Assembly: GCF_001662875.1 (NCBI RefSeq)
Contig: NZ_JPVZ01000011.1
Span: 55,464-119,463, forward strand
Origin: Thalassospira tepidiphila MCCC 1A03514
GTDB taxonomy: Bacteria > Pseudomonadota > Alphaproteobacteria > Rhodospirillales > Thalassospiraceae
DNA: 64,000 bases
Reading direction: 5' to 3'
The position numbers and the translations under genes were made by a program. This document shows, one piece after another, positions 35,470 to 44,113 of this stretch (the first letter of the stretch is position 1; each line of letters opens with the position of its first letter). Below the pieces are notes generated by a model. The model was given only the letters and a program-made list of their open reading frames with translations, made no database searches and had not been told where the DNA came from.

Positions 35470-36933
35470 ATGAACCGTCCCGCACGTACTTCTATGTTTT
35501 CACGCCTGTTCTGGATGGCCGCAATTGGCTTTGCCATGACACCTGTCGCGCTTCATGCAGAAGCGTCCGGCAACCCAGCCCTGCCAGGCGGTGACACAAG
35601 CTCGACCGGGGCAAAGGGGCGCAATGCCTTCATGCACCAGTCAGCCAACATGAGCTTTGAAAAGCGGCTTGATTTCAAGCTGGGGGAAGCCCTTTTTCAA
35701 AGATTATGGGTCACCGCCCCGACCCGCACCAAGGCGGCAGACGGATTGGGTCCACTGTTTAATTCACGCGCCTGCAGCGGATGCCATATCCGCAATGGGC
35801 GCGGTCATCCGGTTGATGAAAATGATAACGAGGCCGGGGCAACGTCGATGTTGCTGCGCCTGTCCATCCCGCCGAAAACCGCCGCGCAACTCCGCGAACA
35901 TCTGGATGGCAAGCTGGCCACCCTTCCCGACCCGGTTTACGGCGGCCAGTTTCAGGATTTCTCGATCCCCGGCATTCAGGCCGAAGGACGGGTCAAGGTG
36001 ACCTATACAACAACCGACGTTCTCTTGGCCGGGGGTGAGACGGTTACCTTGCGCAACCCAACGTATGAAATGACCGATCTGGCCTATGGGCCGCTGCATC
36101 CCGATATCATGGTGTCCCCGCGCCTTGCCCCGCCGATGATCGGGCTTGGGCTGCTGGAAGCCATTCCTGACAGCACCTTGATCGCGGCCAGCGATCCGCA
36201 GGATGAAGACGGCGACGGCATATCCGGGCGGCTTAATCAGGTCTGGGACATTGCCAAATCAGAAATGGCGATTGGCCGGTTTGGCTGGAAGGCCGGGATG
36301 CCGACCCTTGATCAGCAAAACCAGAATGCGTTCCAGTTTGATATCGGCCTTTCCACCCCGCTTTATCCAAATGCCAGCGGCGATTGCACGGCTGCGCAAA
36401 CAGATTGCATCAATGCGCCCGATGGCAATGACGAAGAATTCGAGGGGCTGGAAGTCCATTCGGTGATGACCGATCTGGTGCTGTATTACGCGCGCAACAT
36501 CGCCCCGCCAGCCCGCCCGAATGCCAATGATGCGGACGTTTTGGCGGGCGAAAAGATCTTTGACGCAATCGGCTGTGCATCCTGCCACACGCCGCGTTAC
36601 GCGTTACCCGAACGTGCCGACATGCCCGAACAGTCCGGGCAGATCATCTGGCCCTATACGGACTTGTTGCTTCATGACATGGGCGACGGCCTTGCAGATC
36701 ATCGGCCAGAGGCGCAAGCATCGGGCAGTGAATGGCGCACGCCCCCGCTTTGGGGGATTGGCCGCGCGCAAGAGATTGATCCACGTGCCCGCTTCCTGCA
36801 TGACGGCCGGGCGAGAACCATTCTTGAAGCGATCCTGTGGCATGGGGGCGAGGCCGAAAACGCCCGCGATGCAGTCACAAAGCTGCCACCATCGGAGCGC
36901 AGTCAATTGTTGGCATTTCTAAAGTCATTGTGA
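35470..36933 (+). CDS. Di-heme oxidoreductase, DUF1111/DHOR family
   Basis: The 487-residue protein has a signal peptide (ALHAEAS) and two c-type heme sites: CSGCH near residue 103 and CASCH near residue 373. The C-terminal region resembles di-heme cytochrome c peroxidases. Members of this family are often called thiol oxidoreductases, but the substrate is not known; iron oxidation or reduction is plausible from the genomic context. It lies between the two imelysin genes. Confidence 0.9.
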   Translation: MNRPARTSMFSRLFWMAAIGFAMTPVALHAEASGNPALPGGDTSSTGAKGRNAFMHQSANMSFEKRLDFKLGEALFQRLWVTAPTRTKAADGLGPLFNSRACSGCHIRNGRGHPVDENDNEAGATSMLLRLSIPPKTAAQLREHLDGKLATLPDPVYGGQFQDFSIPGIQAEGRVKVTYTTTDVLLAGGETVTLRNPTYEMTDLAYGPLHPDIMVSPRLAPPMIGLGLLEAIPDSTLIAASDPQDEDGDGISGRLNQVWDIAKSEMAIGRFGWKAGMPTLDQQNQNAFQFDIGLSTPLYPNASGDCTAAQTDCINAPDGNDEEFEGLEVHSVMTDLVLYYARNIAPPARPNANDADVLAGEKIFDAIGCASCHTPRYALPERADMPEQSGQIIWPYTDLLLHDMGDGLADHRPEAQASGSEWRTPPLWGIGRAQEIDPRARFLHDGRARTILEAILWHGGEAENARDAVTKLPPSERSQLLAFLKSL

Positions 36934-37001
36934 CGCGGTATATGTCGCAAGACCGAATACCAAACCAGATACCAAATCACGTGAATATCGGGATAAGTCA
37001 T

Positions 37002-38129
37002 ATGTTCTGCAAACCGAGCTGGCGCACCTTGTTGCTTTCGACCACCACCGTTCTTGCTGTTGGTGTGATCAGCCCCGGTGCCCGTGCCGATATTCCCGAT
37101 GAAAACTATCAACCGGTTCTGGCGCACTTGCTGGGCACCGTGATGCCACCCAAGCTTGATGACTTCCACGCGGCAACGGAAAATCTGACCAGCGAGTTCA
37201 AGGATTTCTGCTCAGATCCGGATAAGAGCGGACTTGAAGGCACCCAAGCGGCCTTTCACGCGGCGATGGATATCTGGCAGGAAATTCAGCCCTGGCGCAT
37301 GGGGCCGCTGGTTGCCAATGGGCGTGATCAGCATATCGAATACTGGCCAGACAAACATGGTACGGCGGCGCGTCAGTTCCGCAAGCTGATGTTTGATAAA
37401 CCGGCCGCCTATACCGATCCCGAAAAACTTTCTGGCGCCAGTGCAGCGCTTCAGGGTTTCCCGGCGTTGGAAGAAGTCCTGTTTGCCGATGATCATGGCG
37501 ATCAGATGATTGCTGCCAATGAAGATGGCGTGTTCCTGTGCCAGTACGGCACGGCAATTGCCACCAACCTTGGTACGCTTTCGGGCGAATTGCAGGCCGA
37601 ATGGCCGGAATTTGCCACGGCAATGGAAAATGCCGGACCGGACAGCATGGATTATCCCACTGCCAAGTTTGCTGCGACCGATCTGTATCGTGCCCTGCAT
37701 GAAGGGCTTTTGATCATCTCAAGCCAGAAGCTTGCCCGTCCGCTTGGCGATGGCGAGGAGGACGCCAGTGCAGGCCGCGCGGAAAGCCCGATCTCGGAAC
37801 GATCGCTTCGTAATATCGAACATAACCTGATTGGTCTGTTTGCCATCTATGACGGCACATGGGGGGATGTCGACGAAGAAGGCAAAGGCCTTGCCGCCCT
37901 GATTGATAACAGCCTGCTGGATCGGTCGTTCAAGCTTAACTGGCAGACTGTTGGCGACACAGTGGCAGAGCTGCCGCCCTCTGTTGCCGAGGTGCTGGAA
38001 CAGCCCGATGGTTATGCCGCACTGACAGACCTTAAGGGGCAGATTGATTTCCTTACCACGCTTGTTGAAAACGATGTCGGCGGCAATACCCAGCTTGGTG
38101 GCGGCTTTAACGCGCTCGATGGTGACTAG
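37002..38129 (+). CDS. Second imelysin-family protein
   Basis: The 375-residue protein has a signal peptide (VGVISPGARADI) and a divergent imelysin domain (AAMDIWQEIQPWRMGP and FPALEEVLFADD). It is clearly distinct from the first imelysin and lacks the GxHxxE motif in its usual form. Such second imelysins accompany DUF1111 and DUF1513 in iron operons. I chose ATG 37002; an in-frame GTG at 36981 is possible. Confidence 0.85.
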   Translation: MFCKPSWRTLLLSTTTVLAVGVISPGARADIPDENYQPVLAHLLGTVMPPKLDDFHAATENLTSEFKDFCSDPDKSGLEGTQAAFHAAMDIWQEIQPWRMGPLVANGRDQHIEYWPDKHGTAARQFRKLMFDKPAAYTDPEKLSGASAALQGFPALEEVLFADDHGDQMIAANEDGVFLCQYGTAIATNLGTLSGELQAEWPEFATAMENAGPDSMDYPTAKFAATDLYRALHEGLLIISSQKLARPLGDGEEDASAGRAESPISERSLRNIEHNLIGLFAIYDGTWGDVDEEGKGLAALIDNSLLDRSFKLNWQTVGDTVAELPPSVAEVLEQPDGYAALTDLKGQIDFLTTLVENDVGGNTQLGGGFNALDGD

Positions 38130-38153
38130 GGCCCAGACGGCAGGAGATCAAAG

Positions 38154-39293
38154 ATGGCATATCAACGTCGCAGCTTCCTGAAACTCATGGGTGTTGGCGG
38201 GGCTTTCACCCTGTTACCAGTGGGCCTTGCCCGTGCGGCAACCACGCCCAACCCCGAAGACCGCGCGGTTTATATCTCGGCCAGCGCCGGGGATGATGGC
38301 GATTATTATGTCAGCGCGTTTAATGCTTCGGGCAAAATCCTGTTTGAGCAGCCCCTGCCCGGCCGTGGCCATGATATCGGCCTGCGTCCCGACCATGTTG
38401 ATGTCGCAGCCGTCGAACGCCGTCCGGGGCTTTATGGCCTGATCCTGGATCGCCATACCGGGGATGTGCGCGCCAAACTGCATTGCCCGGAAGACCGTCG
38501 GTTTTATGGCCATGCGATCTATTCCAATGATGGCCGTTATCTTTACATCACCGAAAACGACTTTGATCATGCCCGCGGGGTTGTTTCCGTGTGGGATGCC
38601 GAGGATGGATATCGCCGGGTGGCGGAGTTTGACAGCTTTGGTACCGGTCCGCATGAATTGCATCTGATGCCGGATGGCGAACATCTGGTGATTGCCAATG
38701 GCGGATTGCACACCCATCCCGATCGGGACGGGCGCACACCGCTTAATATCAGCTCGATGCAACCCAACCTGTCGATCATTGATCGGCGCACTGGCAAGCT
38801 TGTTCACCAGGCAGCGCTGAAGCATGACTGGCACAAACTTTCGATCCGCCATCTTGATGTGTCCGCCAACGGCACGATTGCCGCAGGCTTTCAGTATCAG
38901 GGCGATCTGACCAATCAGGTGCCCCTTGTCGGGATCTGGCAACCGGGATCAGACATCCGCCCGATTGAGGCCCCGGATACGGTTCAGTACCGCATGCGGC
39001 AATATTGCGGGTCAGTGCGATTTGATGCGTCGGGCCAGGTGTTTGGCATTTCCTGTCCGCGTGGCGGGCTTGTGACCTTCTGGGATGCGCAAACCAATGA
39101 CTTCCTGACCCATATCGCCGCCCCGGATGGCTGCGGACTTGCCGCAACGGATCGGGCCGGTGAGTTTGTTGGCACTAGTGGCCTTGGCAATGGCTGGCGA
39201 ATGGATGCGATTCGTCGCAAACGGGTCGAACTGCCCGACGATTCCTTGAAATCGCAGCACTGGGACAATCATTTACGCCGGATTATTGCCTGA
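38154..39293 (+). CDS. DUF1513 family protein with Tat signal
   Basis: The 379-residue protein has a twin-arginine signal (QRRSFLKLMGVGGAF) and a beta-propeller-like body (RPGLYGLILDRHTGDV, ENDFDHARGVVSVWDAE). DUF1513 proteins are known from imelysin iron operons; the role is unknown, with a metal- or heme-binding propeller a guess. AGGAG lies eight bases before the ATG. It is the last gene of the operon. Confidence 0.9.
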   Translation: MAYQRRSFLKLMGVGGAFTLLPVGLARAATTPNPEDRAVYISASAGDDGDYYVSAFNASGKILFEQPLPGRGHDIGLRPDHVDVAAVERRPGLYGLILDRHTGDVRAKLHCPEDRRFYGHAIYSNDGRYLYITENDFDHARGVVSVWDAEDGYRRVAEFDSFGTGPHELHLMPDGEHLVIANGGLHTHPDRDGRTPLNISSMQPNLSIIDRRTGKLVHQAALKHDWHKLSIRHLDVSANGTIAAGFQYQGDLTNQVPLVGIWQPGSDIRPIEAPDTVQYRMRQYCGSVRFDASGQVFGISCPRGGLVTFWDAQTNDFLTHIAAPDGCGLAATDRAGEFVGTSGLGNGWRMDAIRRKRVELPDDSLKSQHWDNHLRRIIA

Positions 39294-39317
39294 ACCAACC
39301 CGACGATAAAACCATTC

Positions 39318-39345
39318 AAAACCCGCACAAACACTGCGGGTTTTT
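39318..39345 (+). terminator. Terminator of the iron operon
   Basis: AAAACCCGCA and TGCGGGTTTT form a 10-base-pair stem with a 7-base loop and a following T run. Confidence 0.88.
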
Positions 39346-39458
39346 CTATTTCCAACATCTGAATATCGCGGAAATCCGAGCATAAACACCCCGCTTAACC
39401 AACTGTTTTTGTCGGGATATTTATATCAGAAAGGCATCAGCCAAAAGTTTTTCTCAAA

Positions 39459-39503
39459 TGAGAACGATTTTCACTTGCGTCGGTGTTTTTTCTTACCTAT
39501 AAC
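39459..39503 (+). promoter_or_regulatory. Fur box plus sigma-70 promoter
   Basis: TGAGAACGATTTTCA at 39459-39473 equals the reverse complement of the imelysin Fur box at 14 of 15 positions. It directly abuts a promoter, TTGCGT at 39475-39480 and TATAAC at 39498-39503, separated by exactly 17 bases. Transcription should start near 39510. A bound Fur dimer would cover the -35. Confidence 0.72.
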
Positions 39504-39509
39504 GGGTCT

Positions 39510-39656
39510 CGACACAGCCCGCGAATGAAACCCATTCGCACTTGTCCCCAAGCGGCTTGTCTCTCAGACCTATGGGTCCTCTCTCCCCATAGGCCTCTCA
39601 AGGTGGAAAAGCGGTGGTTATCGATGCGGGAAACGATAGCCGCCGCTTTCTCTTTT
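39510..39656 (+). ncRNA. Probable Fur-regulated small RNA
   Basis: From the predicted start to a terminator is about 147 bases. The first hairpin (39569-39593, CCTATGGG/CCCATAGG) shows a C/U-rich loop, TCCTCTCTC, that could pair with Shine-Dalgarno sequences. The terminator has a 15-base-pair stem (39609-39623 with 39634-39648, two G-U pairs) followed by a TTTCTCTTTT tail. The open frame across it has no ribosome site and an unlikely composition. By analogy with RyhB and PrrF it would be made in low iron and silence iron-using proteins (inference). Confidence 0.62.
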
Positions 39657-39698
39657 CGGGCAAAGTTCCGCGACAACACCAAGACGCAAAAACAAAAA

Positions 39699-39721
39699 CA
39701 CCCGGACGATTGATCCGGGTG
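39699..39721 (-). terminator. Terminator of the RidA/IclR operon
   Basis: CACCCGGA and TCCGGGTG form an 8-base-pair stem with a T-rich tail on the minus strand, 30 bases past the IclR stop. Confidence 0.75.
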
Positions 39722-39750
39722 ATGTGTTTATTGACCGGTGCCCTATTGGA

Positions 39751-40509
39751 TCAGACGGTTTTGGAAAGCTTGTCGCCCGCTGTCTGAAGCACGTTTTTAT
39801 AGAGATCATAGTTCTTACGTGCGTCGTCCTTGGGGGCGACGATACACAGTGTCGCCGAACAGATACCGCTTTGATTATAAACCGGTGCGGCAAAGCAATG
39901 GGTGAAGGTATCCACAATGCTGTCGAACGAGAAAAAGCGTTCGTCATGCGCACGGCGGATTTCGGCGATATAGGCATCAATATCCATTTGACGCCCGTCG
40001 GGCAGGATAAAGTCCTCAGCCGGGATCAGATCGCGGATTTCCTGATCACTCAGGTGCCCCAGCAAAAGCCGGCCAGACGCCGTCCACGGAATGGCAGTCC
40101 GTTCCCCAACATCAGCAGAAATGCGAAACGGGCGGCTGCCTTCGCGTTGCAGGGCGACGGTGTATTTGTTGCCATCAAGCATACAAAACTGGGAAGTTTC
40201 CTTGGTGCTTGCGGTGATTTCATCAAGCACGCCGGCCGCCTGCCGAGTCAGATCGAAATAATCACGATAAGCAAGACCCAGGAAATAAACCCGCCGACCC
40301 AGAAAGACCGAGCCATTGGCATCGGTGACTTCGAGCATGCCATGATCGATCAGCGTGCCAATCAGATCGTAAACCGTCGAGGTTGGCGCGCCCAAAGCCT
40401 GGGCGATTTCGGCAGGACGCTGAGAGGTTCTGACATCGCGCAGATGGTCCAGAATATCGAACGCACGATCAATGCCGCGCGCGCGCTTTCGTATCTGCTG
40501 TTCCGTCAT
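39751..40509 (-). CDS. IclR-family regulator
   Basis: The 252-residue protein has an N-terminal winged helix (RPAEIAQALGAPTSTVYDLIGTLIDHG) and the IclR effector domain (TASGRLLLGHL, FSFDSIVDTFTHCFAAPV). It is the last gene of the minus-strand transport operon. A perfect palindrome in the divergent promoter region is a good candidate for its binding site. The ligand is probably a catabolite of the imported compound. Confidence 0.9.
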   Translation of the reverse strand: MTEQQIRKRARGIDRAFDILDHLRDVRTSQRPAEIAQALGAPTSTVYDLIGTLIDHGMLEVTDANGSVFLGRRVYFLGLAYRDYFDLTRQAAGVLDEITASTKETSQFCMLDGNKYTVALQREGSRPFRISADVGERTAIPWTASGRLLLGHLSDQEIRDLIPAEDFILPDGRQMDIDAYIAEIRRAHDERFFSFDSIVDTFTHCFAAPVYNQSGICSATLCIVAPKDDARKNYDLYKNVLQTAGDKLSKTV

Positions 40510-40550
40510 AAACCCCTCATTTAACGTCTTAGCGCAATAATTGCAGACTG

Positions 40551-40937
40551 TTATGCCTTACGAAAGGCGATGCAGTCGACCTCTACTTTGCAGTCAACAA
40601 CCATCGAGGACTGCACGCAGGCACGTGCCGGGGGATTTTCGCTGAAATATTCCTCGAACACGCCATTGAACGACCAGAAATCACGCGCGTCATCAAGCCA
40701 GACACCAATACGCATGATGTCAGCCGCAGTGTAACCGGCATCTTCAACGATTTTGAGCATATTCTCAATCGCGATCCGGGACTGTTCGACAATGCCGTTA
40801 CCGACAACTTCACCATCACGCATCGGGGTCTGACCGGACACATAAAGCCAGCCATCGGCTTCGGTGGCCTTGGCGAATGGCAATGCCTTCTGACCGTTGC
40901 CCTTACCTTCGCCCACACCGTGTCTTTTAATGCTCAT
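40551..40937 (-). CDS. RidA-family enamine/imine deaminase
   Basis: The 128-residue protein belongs to the RidA/YjgF/UK114 family, with the conserved arginine in PPARACVQSSMVVD. RidA speeds up the hydrolysis of reactive enamines and imines made by PLP dehydratases. The PLP enzyme encoded divergently at 44114 is a likely partner. AGGAG precedes the ATG. It lies between the ABC genes and the IclR gene. Confidence 0.9.
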   Translation of the reverse strand: MSIKRHGVGEGKGNGQKALPFAKATEADGWLYVSGQTPMRDGEVVGNGIVEQSRIAIENMLKIVEDAGYTAADIMRIGVWLDDARDFWSFNGVFEEYFSENPPARACVQSSMVVDCKVEVDCIAFRKA

Positions 40938-40956
40938 AAAAAATATCTCCTGGTTC

Positions 40957-41721
40957 TTAAAATTCAGAATTTGCAAGGAAACCCTGCAAACGTTCAGTTT
41001 TCGGCGCACCGAAAATTTGTTCGGGGGCGCCTTCTTCGTGGATACGCCCCTGATGCATGAACACGACCTTGCTTGAAACATCGCGCGCAAACCGCATCTC
41101 GTGCGTCACCAGCAACATGGTCATGCCCTCATTCGCCAGATCACGAACAACTGCCAGCACCTCGGCCACCAGTTCCGGATCAAGTGCGGAAGTCACTTCG
41201 TCAAACAGCATGATTTGCGGGTTCATCGCGATGGCACGCGCGATAGCTACGCGCTGTTGCTGGCCACCGGAAAGCTGGCCGGGATAGTGATCACGACGCT
41301 GGCCCATACCGACGCGCTCAAGCCATTTTTCGGCAATCGCCCGTGCTTCGTCCTTGGGCATTTTCTTGGTCTTGATCAAACCAAGCATGACGTTGCGAAT
41401 AGCCGTCATATGCGGGAAAAGATTGAACTGCTGAAAAGCCATGCCGGTCATGGCACGTTGACGGGCAATTTCACGTTCCGACAGCCGGCGACGCTGTCCG
41501 CCCTCCTGTTTATAGCCGATAGACTGACCTGCCAGTTCAATTGAGCCCTGCTCAAAATCTTCCAGAAGGTTCACACAGCGCAGAAGCGTGGTCTTGCCCG
41601 AACCGGACGATCCGATCAGCGAAACCACATCGCCCTGCTGCATGGTCAGGTCGATGCCCTTAAGCACTTCGACCTTGCCAAAGCTTTTATGAAGGCCGGA
41701 AATAGTCAAAATTGGGGACAT
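40957..41721 (-). CDS. Amino acid ABC transporter ATPase
   Basis: The 254-residue protein has Walker A (GSSGSGKTT), signature (LSGGQQQR) and Walker B (IMLFDEVTS) motifs of the polar amino acid (GlnQ/HisP) subfamily. It powers the permease pair encoded just upstream on this strand. Start 41721 has AGAGG six bases before it. Confidence 0.94.
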   Translation of the reverse strand: MSPILTISGLHKSFGKVEVLKGIDLTMQQGDVVSLIGSSGSGKTTLLRCVNLLEDFEQGSIELAGQSIGYKQEGGQRRRLSEREIARQRAMTGMAFQQFNLFPHMTAIRNVMLGLIKTKKMPKDEARAIAEKWLERVGMGQRRDHYPGQLSGGQQQRVAIARAIAMNPQIMLFDEVTSALDPELVAEVLAVVRDLANEGMTMLLVTHEMRFARDVSSKVVFMHQGRIHEEGAPEQIFGAPKTERLQGFLANSEF

Positions 41722-41731
41722 GATTGCCTCT

Positions 41732-42391
41732 TTATGGGATCGAAATGCGGCGTTCGACGGCACGACCAGCCTGCTCGATCACGAAGTTCAAAAGGAAATA
41801 GACAAAGCCCGCAAAGAGATAGAACTCAAGGCTGAGATAGGTGCGCGAGATGACCTGCTGTGTCGCAAGCAGAAGCTCCACCACGCCAATGATCGAAAGT
41901 AGCGTCGATGCCTTGACGATCTCGGTCGCGGTATTGACCCAGGTTGGCAGGATCTGGCGCAAAGCCTGGGGCAGCAGCACATAAACAAAGGTTTGCCCAA
42001 ATGTAAGACCGACCGATTTGGCAGCTTCGGTCTGGCCTTGCGGAATAGCGGACAAAGCCCCGCGGACGATTTCACCAACATGGGATGAACAAAACAGCGT
42101 CAGTGCCAAAACACCGGCCTGAAACGCCGTCAGGTCAAGACCGACAACCGAAAGGATGTAGAAGCAGGCCAAAATCAGAACAAAGACCGGCGTTCCGCGC
42201 AGAAAGTCGATATACAGCCGGACAACAAAGCGAAGCCACTTCGCGCCATATGTCATCGCCAAACCAACGAACACACCAAGGACTGATCCCAGTATAACCG
42301 AGGCAACCGAAATCAGGATTGTGTCACCCAGTCCCGAAAGCAGGCTTAGCCGCGCGTTCCACAATTCTGTCAGGAAAAGAGAGAAATTCAT
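41732..42391 (-). CDS. Amino acid ABC permease, second subunit
   Basis: The 219-residue integral membrane protein is of the HisM/GlnP type. It has the EAA loop for contact with the ATPase ([20 protein letters not shown]). It starts 11 bases after the stop of the first permease subunit gene and pairs with that subunit. Confidence 0.92.
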   Translation of the reverse strand: MNFSLFLTELWNARLSLLSGLGDTILISVASVILGSVLGVFVGLAMTYGAKWLRFVVRLYIDFLRGTPVFVLILACFYILSVVGLDLTAFQAGVLALTLFCSSHVGEIVRGALSAIPQGQTEAAKSVGLTFGQTFVYVLLPQALRQILPTWVNTATEIVKASTLLSIIGVVELLLATQQVISRTYLSLEFYLFAGFVYFLLNFVIEQAGRAVERRISIP

Positions 42392-42402
42392 CTGATACCC
42401 CT

Positions 42403-43065
42403 TTAGCGTGGAACTGCAAGGCGCAGTTCAAGACGGCGCAGCAGAGCCGCAATCACATAACAGGCAACCACATAGATCATTGACGCGACCATCCATGTTT
42501 CAATCACACGGAAGCTCTCGACATTGATCTTGCGCGCATAAAAGGTCAGCTCCGGCACCGCAATGGCGGCGGCAAGGGAAGTGTCCTTGAACAGCGAAAT
42601 GAAGTTGTTTGAAAGTGACGGCAGGACATTTCGAAACATCACCGGAATGATGATGTTGGTCTTGATCTTGAATTCCGTCAGACCAATCGCAAGGCCAGCT
42701 TCGCGCAGTCCCTTGGGCAACGCAACCAGACCGGACCGGAATACTTCGGCCAAATAGGCCCCGGCATAGATCGAAAGCGTAAAGACAAAGGACGATATTT
42801 TGTCCAACGCGATACCCAGTTGCGGAAGCGCGAAATAGCAAAACAGAATAAGAACAAGGATCGGGGTATTGCGGATCGCGGAGACATAAGCCACCGCGAT
42901 CCAGCGCAAGGTTCTGTGGCGCGAAAGCATCCCGAACGCCGCCAGAAGGCCGATCCCGCATCCAATCGCAATCGAGACGATGGCCAGAAACAGACCCAGC
43001 CCAAGCCCCTCTGCGAGGAGATCCCAGTTACGCCAGATGACGTCAAAGTTGAAATCGTAATTCAA
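42403..43065 (-). CDS. Amino acid ABC permease, first subunit
   Basis: The 220-residue membrane protein is of the HisQ/GlnP type, with the EAA loop GLVALPKGLREAGLAIGLTE. It follows the binding-protein gene with a gap of 27 bases. Confidence 0.92.
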   Translation of the reverse strand: MNYDFNFDVIWRNWDLLAEGLGLGLFLAIVSIAIGCGIGLLAAFGMLSRHRTLRWIAVAYVSAIRNTPILVLILFCYFALPQLGIALDKISSFVFTLSIYAGAYLAEVFRSGLVALPKGLREAGLAIGLTEFKIKTNIIIPVMFRNVLPSLSNNFISLFKDTSLAAAIAVPELTFYARKINVESFRVIETWMVASMIYVVACYVIAALLRRLELRLAVPR

Positions 43066-43092
43066 AGCGGAATTCCCGAATGCTTGCGTTGA

Positions 43093-43941
43093 TTACTTGT
43101 ACTCGACAGGGAAGCCGATTTTCGGCGTTTCGAGCTCTTCACCAAACCAGGTTTTGAAGCTTTCAGCGTAGAACGGGAATTCAACACCGGTCATGCCTTC
43201 ATGCAGGACGGTATTGACGAAGTTCAACCAACGCTGATCGCCCGGCTTTACACCGCACGAATAGCTTTGCGGATTCCAGGCATAGCCAGCATCCGTATAA
43301 CGATCCGGGTTCTGAACCATGAACCAGCGAAGCGCAGACTGATCGGTTGCGGCGGCTTCAGCACGACCGGAATTAAGCGCCTGATACATCAGATCAACGC
43401 TGTCATACTGATCAACTTCGGCTTCCGGCAGGGCAGCGTGTACCATTTCTTCGGCATAGACGTTCTGCAGAACAGCGACGGTGACATCATCACCACCTTC
43501 TTTCAGCGCGTCATAATCGGCGTAGTCGCCGTTTGCCATCAGCAACAGACCAACACCTTCGCGATAGTAGGGAATGGTGAATTCGATCTGCTGGGCACGC
43601 TCGGCCGTGACCGTCATGAACTGGCAGGCCATATCGACCTTGTCGGTGACGAGGTTCGGAATACGTGCGTCGCCCGACTGCTGGACATACTCGATCTTGT
43701 CCGGGTCGCCAAACAGGGCCTTGGCCACAAGGCGGCCCATATCAACGTCAAAACCTTTGAGCTTGTTGTCTGAATCAACAAAGTGCCACGGCGGGTTGGT
43801 CGATCCGGTTCCAAGGACCAGATAGCCGCGATCAAGGACCTGCTGAAGTTTGCTTGTTTCCTGAGCGGATGCAGTGCCGAGTGCCGAAGCCGCCGTGGCG
43901 GTCATGACAGTTGCGACCGCCAGAGTTTTAAGAAATGCCAT
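43093..43941 (-). CDS. Amino acid ABC transporter substrate-binding protein
   Basis: The 282-residue protein has a signal peptide (SALGTASAQE) and a type 2 binding fold (LDRGYLVLGTGSTNPPWHF, GFDVDMGRLVAKALFGD). It opens the minus-strand operon. The ligand is a polar amino acid or related compound; amino-sugar acids are considered because of the neighbouring KDG kinase. GGAG lies seven bases before the ATG at 43941. Confidence 0.92.
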   Translation of the reverse strand: MAFLKTLAVATVMTATAASALGTASAQETSKLQQVLDRGYLVLGTGSTNPPWHFVDSDNKLKGFDVDMGRLVAKALFGDPDKIEYVQQSGDARIPNLVTDKVDMACQFMTVTAERAQQIEFTIPYYREGVGLLLMANGDYADYDALKEGGDDVTVAVLQNVYAEEMVHAALPEAEVDQYDSVDLMYQALNSGRAEAAATDQSALRWFMVQNPDRYTDAGYAWNPQSYSCGVKPGDQRWLNFVNTVLHEGMTGVEFPFYAESFKTWFGEELETPKIGFPVEYK

Positions 43942-43992
43942 TTTTGTCTCCAGTTTCAAATGAGCCACACATTCTTGGATCGTTTTTTGTTT

Positions 43993-44008
43993 TTCCGTTA
44001 TAACGGAA
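43993..44008. promoter_or_regulatory. Perfect palindrome, candidate IclR operator
   Basis: TTCCGTTATAACGGAA is a perfect 16-base palindrome in the middle of the divergent promoter region, with a further CCGTTA half site at 44015. IclR-type regulators often bind TTCCG/CGGAA palindromes. It could control both arms of the cluster. Confidence 0.6.
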
Positions 44009-44113
44009 CATATCCCGTTACTTCGGATTTACCCTAGCAGCGGCGTTCAAGATATGTCAATTTCGTTTTGCAAAAAGCTGAGAGCGCCAACCTCAAACCA
44101 ATCAGGAACCAGC

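Noticed and set aside
39483..39713. A 76-residue frame across the candidate Fur-regulated RNA
   Set aside because: It has no ribosome site, starts inside the promoter and crosses the terminator hairpin; the noncoding reading is better supported.
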